NCBI GenBank assembly: GCA_015231955.1
Contig: JADGAN010000047.1
Coordinates: 1-39,239, forward strand
Reading direction: 5' to 3'
Length of the DNA stretch: 39,239 bases
Source of the DNA: Oligoflexia bacterium
GTDB taxonomy: Bacteria > Bdellovibrionota > Bacteriovoracia > Bacteriovoracales > Bacteriovoracaceae
In this document: in pieces, positions 16,348 to 24,261 of the stretch
How the letters are laid out: each line of letters opens with the position of its first letter
Numbering within the stretch: position 1 is the stretch's first letter
The notes under the pieces: model-generated
What the model was told of the DNA's origin: nothing
What the model saw: only the letters and a program-made list of their open reading frames with translations
Databases searched by the model: none
Translations under genes and position numbers: made by a program

Positions 16348-16962
16348 CTACTTTGCAGTTAAGCTTAGGGCGATTTCAAGTTTAACTTCATCGTGAATGA
16401 GTTTATCTCCCAGGTTGGAGAAAAATTTTCCAGAGCCGTAGCGGATATCGTATTTGGTGCGATCAAAGGTTAGCGTAGTGGTTCCAGTCAGCTTATTCCC
16501 TTCCTCTTTTAAGATCATGGTAAAGTGTGATTGGTTGGTTTTTCCTTTAATCGTAAGCTTACCAAATACATCGTATTCACCTGCATTCTTTCCCTTCTTT
16601 GCGCTAAAGATAGTAAGGGTGGCCGTGGGAAATTTTTCAACATGAAAGAAATCTTTGGATTTTAAATGAGTCAGCAATTTTTCTGCCATAGCACCTGTTA
16701 AATCACTGCAGGTGATTTTGTTCATATCCACAATAAAGGTTCCACTGGTAACAACATCCTGATTCATAGTAACTACGGCCGATTGAAAAGCTACGCTACC
16801 ACTATGTCCCCCTCCAACTTTTGTGGCACTCCACTTAACTTCTGCGCTTTCACCACTAGCAATCGTATACTCCTTAGCAACAAGTGAGGAGGTCATTACA
16901 AAGAATAGAGGAAGGAAGAGTAGAAATTGAAATGTCGTCTTTAGCTGTGCTTGTGTTTTCAT
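16348..16962 (-). CDS. YceI-family periplasmic lipid-binding protein
   Basis: 204 aa. The signal segment FLLFLPLFFVMTSSLVAKEY has likely cleavage after SLVA. The family signature is present: a beta-barrel lipocalin-like fold with VKWSATKVGGGHSGSVAFQS, then KDFFHVEKFPTATLTI, GKLTIKGKT, and DRTKYDIRYGSG near the C terminus. YceI proteins bind isoprenoid or other amphiphilic ligands in the periplasm. A strong ribosome site, AGAAGGAG, lies six bases before the ATG. It is convergent with the exporter operon and only eight bases separate the two stops, so no terminator stem was seen. Confidence 0.9.
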   Translation of the reverse strand: MKTQAQLKTTFQFLLFLPLFFVMTSSLVAKEYTIASGESAEVKWSATKVGGGHSGSVAFQSAVVTMNQDVVTSGTFIVDMNKITCSDLTGAMAEKLLTHLKSKDFFHVEKFPTATLTIFSAKKGKNAGEYDVFGKLTIKGKTNQSHFTMILKEEGNKLTGTTTLTFDRTKYDIRYGSGKFFSNLGDKLIHDEVKLEIALSLTAK

Positions 16963-17129
16963 GGGAACTCCTTCTAAGGTTAGCGATGAGAGTATTAAAT
17001 CATCTCTTATAATACTTTTGCAATTAAATAGGAAATATTGAGTAATAAGACCAACTAAAGTAGTCAGAAAAATATCCGAGAAGTGTAGTATGGGAAGATG
17101 AGTCTATTAATTTTTAGGAGGTTCTATTT

Positions 17130-17405
17130 ATGATGGATCCGCAAAAAGTGAGTCTTAAATTTAAAAAAAATGCTAAAGGTAGTCACACCATTGCTTATTG
17201 TGATGAGTATCCAAGTGTGCAAGGGATTGGCCCCTCAGAGGGACAGGCAGTTGCTAATTTTTGGAAGGCCTTTAACGTGGTTGAAGATAAAGCAGAGCAT
17301 GCACATACTCTAGAAAAGAAAGCGGCCCTGGTGAAAGAGAAGGAGAATGGAAATGAGCATGAGCAAAAAAACAATCATTACTCTACCAAGAAGAGGGCCG
17401 CATAA
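17130..17405 (+). CDS. HicB-like small protein
   Basis: 91 aa. Residues 7-50, SLKFKKNAKGSHTIAYCDEY then GIGPSEGQAVANFWKAFNVV, follow the HicB fold (beta strands, then an xGxTxxEA-like helix). The Lys/Glu-rich C-terminal tail is probably disordered or DNA/RNA-binding. No HicA toxin gene is next to it, so it may not be part of a toxin-antitoxin pair. TAGGAGG is eight bases before the ATG; a second ATG follows directly. Three bases after its stop the AlbA_2 gene begins, so they form one unit with the downstream kinase. It could be an RNA-binding or regulatory partner. Confidence 0.65.
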   Translation: MMDPQKVSLKFKKNAKGSHTIAYCDEYPSVQGIGPSEGQAVANFWKAFNVVEDKAEHAHTLEKKAALVKEKENGNEHEQKNNHYSTKKRAA

Positions 17406-17408
17406 ATT

Positions 17409-18389
17409 ATGTCTAAAATAAAGGAGCTTTTTTTTAAAGAGGCCTTTTTAGAAAATCGGATGATTTTAAAGAGTGATGTCTTACGTTTTTTAGAGTATCT
17501 CAATAGTGGAGGAGATGAAGGAACACAATTTGATGCTAAAGATATTGGAAAGATTTTAAATCATAATCAATTGGTTGCACTCGATAAGGTTAAAACCGAA
17601 CTCGGAAAACACCTCTCTGCTTTTGCTAATACTACAGGTGGTCTGATTGCACTCGGGATCCGTGAAGAGAGAGATGAGGAGCTTTTAGCACAAAACAAGA
17701 ATCTTTTGAAATTTTCAATCAACAGTTATGAGATTGAGAAGCTCAACTTGCAACATATCTTGCGTGCTATCAGTACCGCAGTGGAGCCCAAGATCGATTT
17801 TAGTATTGATTTGGTAAAAATGGAGGAGGATAGTGGCCAGCAGGGTAAGGGACGGGGAGTGCTTTTAATTTTTGTAGAACAAGGATTAACCCCACCCTAT
17901 CAAGTGGTGTATAATCGCTCTTACTACTTTCGCCATGGAGAATCCTCTTTTCCCGCTCCTCACTCCCTGGTGAGTGCGCTTTTTAGCTATCGCAGATCGC
18001 CCACCTTACATCTTAATCTGATTAAGTATGGTAATCCCTCTCACTATAGGTTGCTTATCAGCAATAAGGGACGTGCTCCTGCCTTACACGCACATATTAT
18101 TATTAATATCTATCCTAGATTAATGAAGGGTGAAAAGCTCCTACTTAATTATCAACAAATCAAAAATAGTACCGATGGACTTTGGAGTGTGAAGTGTTTG
18201 CTAGGAAGTCATAAAAATAACTCTATGAAATTTCGTTTTCGAGCACTGCCTGGCGAGATCATCTTGCCAGAGGTGAATGAGGTGCTTTTTGATTTTCCTG
18301 CAGTACACTTGGGGCAAGAGATAAAATTAACTGCTGATCTCTATTGTGAAGGATTTGCCGATCATCAGGAATTCACATTATCATTATAA
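17409..18389 (+). CDS. AlbA_2/Schlafen-type ATP-binding domain protein
   Basis: 326 aa. The N-terminal half (about 33-200) is an AlbA_2 (PF04326) domain: DEGTQFDAKDI (the usual E-x-EFK block with Asp in place of Phe-Glu), LGKHLSAFANTTGGLIALGI, and YYFRHGESSFPAPH as the closing R.G.S motif. The C-terminal 120 residues (about 205-326) look like a beta-sandwich: LHLNLIKYGNPSHYRLLISN and VHLGQEIKLTADLY. AlbA_2 proteins act as nucleic-acid-binding regulators or in phage defence. Its start follows the HicB-like gene by three bases, and the kinase follows after nine. The second domain is unassigned. Confidence 0.8.
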   Translation: MSKIKELFFKEAFLENRMILKSDVLRFLEYLNSGGDEGTQFDAKDIGKILNHNQLVALDKVKTELGKHLSAFANTTGGLIALGIREERDEELLAQNKNLLKFSINSYEIEKLNLQHILRAISTAVEPKIDFSIDLVKMEEDSGQQGKGRGVLLIFVEQGLTPPYQVVYNRSYYFRHGESSFPAPHSLVSALFSYRRSPTLHLNLIKYGNPSHYRLLISNKGRAPALHAHIIINIYPRLMKGEKLLLNYQQIKNSTDGLWSVKCLLGSHKNNSMKFRFRALPGEIILPEVNEVLFDFPAVHLGQEIKLTADLYCEGFADHQEFTLSL

Positions 18390-18398
18390 AATGAATTT

Positions 18399-20882
18399 AT
18401 GATGACTTTTAAAAAATTATCCCTAGCTTTGATTATTAGTGTATTTCTCAGCTTTACCGCTGCCACTCCCAATGTCAGTGCAGATGTTTTAAAAGTGGGA
18501 ATTTACGATTTTAAACCCTTGGTTTACCTTGATGAAAAAGCAAGCCCCTCCGGTCTTTTTATCGATATTTTTAATCGCATTGCCTTAGATGAGGGGTGGA
18601 AATTCCAATATGTGTTTGCTTCATGGAATGAGTGTCTGAAACGTTTGGAGCGTGGCGAGCTCGATTTATTGGTCTCTATTGGAATTTCTGAAGAGAGGGC
18701 AAAAAAGTTGCAAATGACCAATGAATTTGTTCTTTTGGATTGGGGGGTGGTGTTTACTCGGGATGACCACCTTCCCTCATCGATTTTTGAGTTGCATGGA
18801 AAGCGAGTGGGGGTTTTAAGTGGCAGTATTTATACTACTGAATTTAAAAACTTCATGCAGAAGTTTAATATTGAACCTCAATATATAGAAATGGATGAGT
18901 ATACAAAAGTTTTTAGTGCTGTTGAAAAAAAAGAGGTCGATTTTGGAATCAATACTAACTTAAATGGGCAAGAACTCATCAAACAGTATAAATTACGCAA
19001 GACAGGCATTGTTTTTTCTCCGATTAAACTGACCTACGCTGCATCTAAAACACTCTCCCCCAAATTTATTCGAAAAATAGATTATTGGCTTAAAGAGTTT
19101 AAGGCAAACCCCAGGTCCATTTACTATCGTGCTTATGATCAGTATGTAACTGTTAAAGATAGCTCTTCAGCTGCTGCTCCCTTTTGGATCTTTTGGGCAT
19201 TGGCCGGAGGGGGCGTAGGATTACTTCTCTTAAGTTTATTCATTATTGCCCTTCGCTATCAAGTTTTAGAGCGTACCAAGGCGTTAACAGAGGCCAACCA
19301 GCATTTGCATGAGCAGAATAGAGAGCTCAATAAATTAAAACTCTCCGTAGAGCAAAGTGAACGAAAATTTAGGCGCTTGATTGAAGGGATTCAAAGTGAT
19401 TACTTTATTTACCAACACGATACTAGCGGAGTATTTACCTATGTATCTCCTTCGATGGAAAACATTTTGGGTTATACCCCCGAAGAGTTTATGACTCATT
19501 TTACACAATACCTCACCGATAATCCCATCAATGAAAAGTGTATGGAGTATACAGAAAACAGTATCAAAGGCAGCAATCAAGCTAGTTATAAAGTAGAGAT
19601 CTATCATAAAGACCGCTCTGTCCACACCCTTGAAGTCTTAGAATGCCCTATTTTTAGTGGAGATCCACCTACAGTGATTGCGGTGGAAGGGATTGCTCAT
19701 GATATTAGCGAGCAAATGCGCATGGAGGAGGAGAGAGAGAAGATGTCCACCATGTTGATTCACGCAGAAAAGATGGCATCCGTAGGAATATTGGCCGCGG
19801 GAGTTGCTCATGAAATCAATAACCCCCTATTTGTGGCCAAAGGATTTTTGGAGGAGATGCGTGCTAAAATTCCTAGCGATGTATTAAATCACGAGATGGT
19901 GATTTTACTAGACTCACAAAATAGTGCTTTAGAGCGCATTAGCAGAATCGTGCAAGGGCTGAAAACCTTCTCCCATGTAAGCGCCAGTGAGATTGTGGAT
20001 TTAAATCTAAAAGCGGTACTTGATGATACTTTGATATTTTGTGAATCGCTCTTTAGAAATGATGGAATAAAAATTGTGGTGCAATGGGAGAGTGGAGACG
20101 TTCGCATTCGAGGCAATTTAGGAAAGCTGCAACAAGTTTTTATCAATCTTTTAACCAATGCCAAAGATGCTATCATTGAAAAGCGCCAAGGGAAAGGGGG
20201 ATTGATCACCATTAGAAGCAGGAAAAGCACTTATGGAGTGGAGATGCGTTTTACCGATAATGGAGTTGGCATTCCTCAAAATAAGCTACATCAGATTTTC
20301 GATCCCTTTTATACCAGTAAGGCCCCTGGCAAAGGAACAGGACTTGGACTTTCGATTACCTCAACTATTTTACAATCGATGCATGGAAAAATTAATGTAG
20401 CTTCTCAAAGGAATATGGGGACAACCTTTTTGCTAGAGCTGCCGCTGATTTCCAATGAGGAAGAGAGAAGCAATCATCAGCAAGAGAGTGTTAGTGAACT
20501 CTTGCTGCAGCAAAAAATAGCGATACCTAATCGTGTTTTAATTGTAGAGGATGAAGATGATATTCGAAAATTGATTAGCATCTTTTTTAAATCGATGGGT
20601 TTTGAGCACGATTTGGCGGCCGATGGACTCATCGCTCTTGAGATGTGTGACCATCGCAGCTATGATGTGATTATTACTGATCTGAAAATGCCAGGGATGA
20701 GAGGTGATGAGTTGGTATTTGCGCTAGAGCAGAGAAAAAGCGAGGCAAAAATTATTATAATGAGTGGCGGCCTTTTTGAAGATTTTTCTGTAGAGAGCAA
20801 GAAAAGGCTGGATGCTTTAGTTGCCGGCTATCTTGTTAAGCCATTTACCAAAGATGATTTGGAAAAAATTTTTGCAGCGTAA
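18399..20882 (+). CDS. Hybrid sensor histidine kinase with periplasmic SBP_bac_3 sensor
   Basis: 827 aa. The signal region is MMTFKKLSLALIISVFLSFT. Residues about 30-260 form an SBP_bac_3 (periplasmic amino-acid-binding) module: LKVGIYDFKPLVYLDE, SGLFIDIFNRIALDEGW. One membrane helix is near 263-290 (AAPFWIFWALAGGGVGLLLL), then a coiled coil, a PAS domain (about 325-440) and the kinase core with H471 in GVAHEINNP. The HATPase boxes are FTDNGVGIPQNKLHQIFDPF and GKGTGLGLSI. The C-terminal receiver has D761 in IITDLKMPG. This is the BvgS/EvgS-like layout, minus an Hpt domain. It ends the three-gene unit begun by the HicB-like gene. No response regulator follows, so its partner is elsewhere. Confidence 0.93.
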   Translation: MMTFKKLSLALIISVFLSFTAATPNVSADVLKVGIYDFKPLVYLDEKASPSGLFIDIFNRIALDEGWKFQYVFASWNECLKRLERGELDLLVSIGISEERAKKLQMTNEFVLLDWGVVFTRDDHLPSSIFELHGKRVGVLSGSIYTTEFKNFMQKFNIEPQYIEMDEYTKVFSAVEKKEVDFGINTNLNGQELIKQYKLRKTGIVFSPIKLTYAASKTLSPKFIRKIDYWLKEFKANPRSIYYRAYDQYVTVKDSSSAAAPFWIFWALAGGGVGLLLLSLFIIALRYQVLERTKALTEANQHLHEQNRELNKLKLSVEQSERKFRRLIEGIQSDYFIYQHDTSGVFTYVSPSMENILGYTPEEFMTHFTQYLTDNPINEKCMEYTENSIKGSNQASYKVEIYHKDRSVHTLEVLECPIFSGDPPTVIAVEGIAHDISEQMRMEEEREKMSTMLIHAEKMASVGILAAGVAHEINNPLFVAKGFLEEMRAKIPSDVLNHEMVILLDSQNSALERISRIVQGLKTFSHVSASEIVDLNLKAVLDDTLIFCESLFRNDGIKIVVQWESGDVRIRGNLGKLQQVFINLLTNAKDAIIEKRQGKGGLITIRSRKSTYGVEMRFTDNGVGIPQNKLHQIFDPFYTSKAPGKGTGLGLSITSTILQSMHGKINVASQRNMGTTFLLELPLISNEEERSNHQQESVSELLLQQKIAIPNRVLIVEDEDDIRKLISIFFKSMGFEHDLAADGLIALEMCDHRSYDVIITDLKMPGMRGDELVFALEQRKSEAKIIIMSGGLFEDFSVESKKRLDALVAGYLVKPFTKDDLEKIFAA

Positions 20883-20883
20883 T

Positions 20884-21360
20884 TTAATTAAAATAGTAGC
20901 GTGCTCCAATGGCCGCATTAAAAGAGATATCGCTACTTGGGATAAGATCTAAGATAGGGGCCAGCTCCAAGAAGATGTCGATAGGTTGCTGTTTAAAGAA
21001 GTAGCTTACTCCCACAGGAATACGAACGCCTAGCAGCGATTGCTTCTCATCTTTAAAGCGCACCCCTCCACCAAAGTAGACATCGAGTTTAACTTTGTCG
21101 ATGTTTAGCAAATCTTTTTTAGAAAAGAGGTAATCAGCATGAAGATGAAATTTATTATCATCAACAAAAGACCATGCAATGGCCCCATCAATAGCATTGG
21201 CCGCACTTAAACGGTAATTAAGACTTATACCCGTAGGTTCGCCAATAATAAGACCAATGCCTTTATTCTTACTCTCCTCCGAAAATGCTGAAGACAGCGT
21301 CAGGCCCATAACAGAGAATGCACCTACAAGGGACACCATGAGCAATGTTTTCATATTCAT
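20884..21360 (-). CDS. Small outer-membrane beta-barrel protein (BAPKO_0422-like)
   Basis: 158 aa. The signal region is MNMKTLLMVSLVGAFSVMGL followed by TLSSAFSEE. The mature part is made of alternating strands: GIGLIIGEPTGISLNYRLSA, DGAIAWSFVDDNKFHLHADY, VYFGGGVRFKD and a final aromatic strand AAIGARYYFN, typical of small porin-like barrels. From memory, proteins with GEPTGISL and HADY blocks belong to the BAPKO_0422/DUF3996-type group. It converges with the kinase gene (one base between stops). It lies alone in a short interval before the PBP4 gene. Confidence 0.75.
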   Translation of the reverse strand: MNMKTLLMVSLVGAFSVMGLTLSSAFSEESKNKGIGLIIGEPTGISLNYRLSAANAIDGAIAWSFVDDNKFHLHADYLFSKKDLLNIDKVKLDVYFGGGVRFKDEKQSLLGVRIPVGVSYFFKQQPIDIFLELAPILDLIPSSDISFNAAIGARYYFN

Positions 21361-21457
21361 TTTAACATTTTTCCTTTTTACCCATTTTAGGTAAGTGATA
21401 GAAATAATAATTAAGGTGAGTATAAAACTACTTTTTTAAAAAACACAAGAGTCTCTG

Positions 21458-23032
21458 TTAATTTTCCCATTTTGCTAGCATGATCAAAATTTTTTCCTCT
21501 AAAAGTCGTGCAAGCGCATAGCTCTTGTAGGCCTCCTTGCTGGCAGAGGGAATATTGGTGATCATGGCAAAGGCCAAGAGGTGGCCATTTTTGGCAGCAA
21601 CAATACCTGCAATAGAGTGTACAAGCAGGCGGTGAGATAGTGAGCCTGTTTTTGCACGAACCACTTCCATTTCACTGTCGTTATTAAACCATTTATTGAG
21701 TGTGCCTGCAATATGGGGACGTGCCAAGCTATAGAGAAACTCAGGATAGATAGTATAATCGTTATGAATAGCGTTTAAAAGTTCAACGGCATGGCGAGCA
21801 CTGAGCTGATTGCCATAGGTAAGACCACTGCCATTTTTGAAAATATAATCTCTTTTTTTGAAATTAATACTTTTTAAATATTCACCGAGCACCATAAGAC
21901 CTTTATCTGGGGTGCCTGGAGCGCCAAAACGATGAGCACCCATGGTGAGTAAGATTTGTTCACACATAAAGTTGTTGCTGAAACGATTGGTCAAGGTCAC
22001 AAGCTCTGCTAGAGAATCAGAGGCATGGGTGAAGAGTGAGGTAAGATTTTTTTCTGGGGGGCACTCTTTGACCTCACCGGAGATAGTGATGTTGTTTTTT
22101 TGCAAGAGTGCTTTTAGCATATGGCCTGCGTAGAGAGCAGGGTTGTTAACGCTTTTGTAAAGGAAGCTGGGAGAAGAGCTCTCTCCTTGGAGTGAAAATT
22201 CTTCAGCAGTATTGTTGTTTTTATTTAGGCGGAGTAGGGTGGCGCTAGTTCCTGCTCCCAAACGTAGGTTGTTATGAATTTTAATATAAGAATTCTCAAT
22301 AGGATCAATATAGATGGGGATCTCATTTTCCCCGACAATGCTAGAGTGAGCGTTGGTTACTTTTGTGAGCGGAGAGATGTAGATACCAAGAGAGTTAAAG
22401 TTAAAGGAGAGGGCACTATTTTGAGCATTATAGGGGTTGTCCTCTTTTGCAATCTCTGTTTCAAAGTTGTCTCGTAGCTTTGCTACATCTTGAAAGAAAG
22501 AGTTATCGACACAAAGATCACCTTCTACTTTTCTTAATCCTTGATAGTAAATATTAGCGCTTAAACGTTCCAGCTTTTCACTGACTAAAAAAGGATCGCC
22601 ACCACCGATAATATAGAGATCCCCATCCAGTTTTCCATTACTCTGTAATTCTCCTTTGTATTTTATCTCTGTTTTAAAGCTGTAGCTAACGCCAAGATTT
22701 TTTAAAGCGGCAGCGCTGGTGAACATTTTAGAGATGGAGGCGGGAATAAAAAGTTTATCGGGATTTAGAGTGTAAATTTCTTGATTGCTGCTTAAATCGT
22801 AGAGGACAATGCCTACGGCAGAGGTGATTTTAGCGCTAGAGAGCGCGGGAAGAACAATGGACTGTGCCCTGTTGTTTAAGGGATGAAGGGCCAATGCAGG
22901 ACAATTTTGAGGAGTTGCTGGGCAAGCTTTGCAAGGAATACATTTGTTTTTTATTTGATTTTTACTTTTGGCAAAAGTAACTACAGGAAGTAAAGATAAG
23001 AGGAAGAGTAGTGCTAGCGTAAACTTTTTCAC
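21458..23032 (-). CDS. dacB: D-alanyl-D-alanine carboxypeptidase, PBP4 type (peptidase S13)
   Basis: 524 aa from the GTG at 23030-23032. Trims D-Ala from peptidoglycan peptides or hydrolyses cross-links in the periplasm. The signal peptide is VKKFTLALLFLLSLLPVVTFA. Catalytic boxes are S99-x-x-K102 in PASISKMFTSA, SNN in RFSNNFMCEQILLTMG, and KTG in VVRAKTGSLSHRL. The Gly-rich block DGDLYIIGGGDPFL is also typical of S13. The GTG overlaps the methyltransferase TGA as GTGA, with GGAG eight bases upstream. The open frame to 23080 would overlap more and hide the signal peptide. Odd: right after the signal peptide lies CIPCKACPATPQNC, four Cys in 14 residues, not usual in PBP4. Confidence 0.92.
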   Translation of the reverse strand: MKKFTLALLFLLSLLPVVTFAKSKNQIKNKCIPCKACPATPQNCPALALHPLNNRAQSIVLPALSSAKITSAVGIVLYDLSSNQEIYTLNPDKLFIPASISKMFTSAAALKNLGVSYSFKTEIKYKGELQSNGKLDGDLYIIGGGDPFLVSEKLERLSANIYYQGLRKVEGDLCVDNSFFQDVAKLRDNFETEIAKEDNPYNAQNSALSFNFNSLGIYISPLTKVTNAHSSIVGENEIPIYIDPIENSYIKIHNNLRLGAGTSATLLRLNKNNNTAEEFSLQGESSSPSFLYKSVNNPALYAGHMLKALLQKNNITISGEVKECPPEKNLTSLFTHASDSLAELVTLTNRFSNNFMCEQILLTMGAHRFGAPGTPDKGLMVLGEYLKSINFKKRDYIFKNGSGLTYGNQLSARHAVELLNAIHNDYTIYPEFLYSLARPHIAGTLNKWFNNDSEMEVVRAKTGSLSHRLLVHSIAGIVAAKNGHLLAFAMITNIPSASKEAYKSYALARLLEEKILIMLAKWEN

Positions 23033-24165
23033 AGCAGATCTCCGGTCACAATTTGGTGGAATTTTACTAAAAAGTGGCAATCTAAATAGAGTTTTAACTG
23101 AGGAGAGCTAGAATCGTAATCGCGGATATCGCGTATACGATGAAAGCTGGAGAGAAATTTTTTATCAAGCGCAGGGTTTTTAATCCCAAATTTCCCAGGA
23201 AGTAAAAGATGATCTTTGATCCAAGGTGAACGTAGCATGGGGTTAGAGGTAACGAAAAAATTTCTTTTAGAAGTAAATGCTGCAACGGCATCGCTATTCC
23301 CCATGCCATTTTTCTTGGACGCAAACAGTGTGAAGTTGAAGTTGAGTTTTTTTTGTTTCTCCAGGAGGCGAACACGTTTTATTTCTTGTAAAAGGCAAGC
23401 TTCTCTTCCCGGATGTAAAAATTCCAGTGGTGTAAGCTCAGCTTGGTAGAGCATTTCTAGTAGTTCATCAAAAGTAAAAGTCTTACTATACGGGTGTAAA
23501 AACATGTCAGCAATGCCGGAATCGAAGGTAGCTTCAAAATTGTTTTCTACCAGTTCTGCAAGAGTGCTGCTGCGTCTTAGCATGTGTTTAATGGTATTAA
23601 GATTGTTGATTTTTAACGCCTTAAAGGCCCTTCTTGCTGATTCAATACGTGCGCGGGCAGCTTTAGAATAGATCATAAGACGAATAAGCCCTTGAGGGGC
23701 GAGCAACTGGGATAGCCCGGAAAGCACCTGCATGTTTTGAGGTGAAGGGATGTGGTGTAAAACTCCATAGCAGTCAATAAAGTGAAAAAAATTGGCAGGA
23801 AAGTGCTTGCAGATATTGGTTAAGCTTTCTTCAAAAAAACGAATATTAAAACAACCGTGTAAGCTTGAATGCAATTTCGCACGAAAGAGATTTTTCTTAG
23901 AGAGATCGATGGCATAGATACGACTTTGGGAGTTGGCAATAGCGGTAGGGTAAGGTGAAAAACTACCAGATCCTGCTAGCAAAATATTGGTGCGCTTTAA
24001 ATGTTGATTGCTAATCCAAGTTTGGCGGTAGCGGGCCCAAAGGGATTGCAGGTTTAAAGCGTAAGTATGCTCTTTGGGGACGGAGGCAAAGAGAGGGTAC
24101 TTAGGATAAGGAAACTGTTCGTAATGGTTCTTAACATTTTTTATATCAGATAAAAAGGTGTGCAT
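23029..24165 (-). CDS. Class I SAM-dependent methyltransferase
   Basis: 378 aa. N-terminal HYEQFPYPKYPLFASVPKEH is a lead seen in a group of methyltransferases. Motif I is ILLAGSGSFSPYPTAIANSQ, the acidic SAM-ribose end is IYAIDLSKKNLFRAK, and the YGVLHHIPSPQNMQVLSGLS block is motif IV-like. The C-terminal half (about 180-378) is not assignable. The stop TGA is inside the GTGA shared with dacB, so the two genes are coupled. The substrate is unknown; a cell-envelope or protein target is possible given the neighbour, but this is guesswork. Start is the ATG at 24163-24165. Confidence 0.88.
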   Translation of the reverse strand: MHTFLSDIKNVKNHYEQFPYPKYPLFASVPKEHTYALNLQSLWARYRQTWISNQHLKRTNILLAGSGSFSPYPTAIANSQSRIYAIDLSKKNLFRAKLHSSLHGCFNIRFFEESLTNICKHFPANFFHFIDCYGVLHHIPSPQNMQVLSGLSQLLAPQGLIRLMIYSKAARARIESARRAFKALKINNLNTIKHMLRRSSTLAELVENNFEATFDSGIADMFLHPYSKTFTFDELLEMLYQAELTPLEFLHPGREACLLQEIKRVRLLEKQKKLNFNFTLFASKKNGMGNSDAVAAFTSKRNFFVTSNPMLRSPWIKDHLLLPGKFGIKNPALDKKFLSSFHRIRDIRDYDSSSPQLKLYLDCHFLVKFHQIVTGDLL

Positions 24166-24261
24166 AAATGATATATTATTTCATTTTCTACTGCTTGACC
24201 ATCGTATCTAAACAAGTTGAAAATAATTGTAAGCGTTCAAATTTTTATGATGGAGAGGTGT

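Noticed and set aside
17130-17405. HicAB toxin-antitoxin pair
   Set aside because: Only a HicB-like fold is seen; no hicA on either side.
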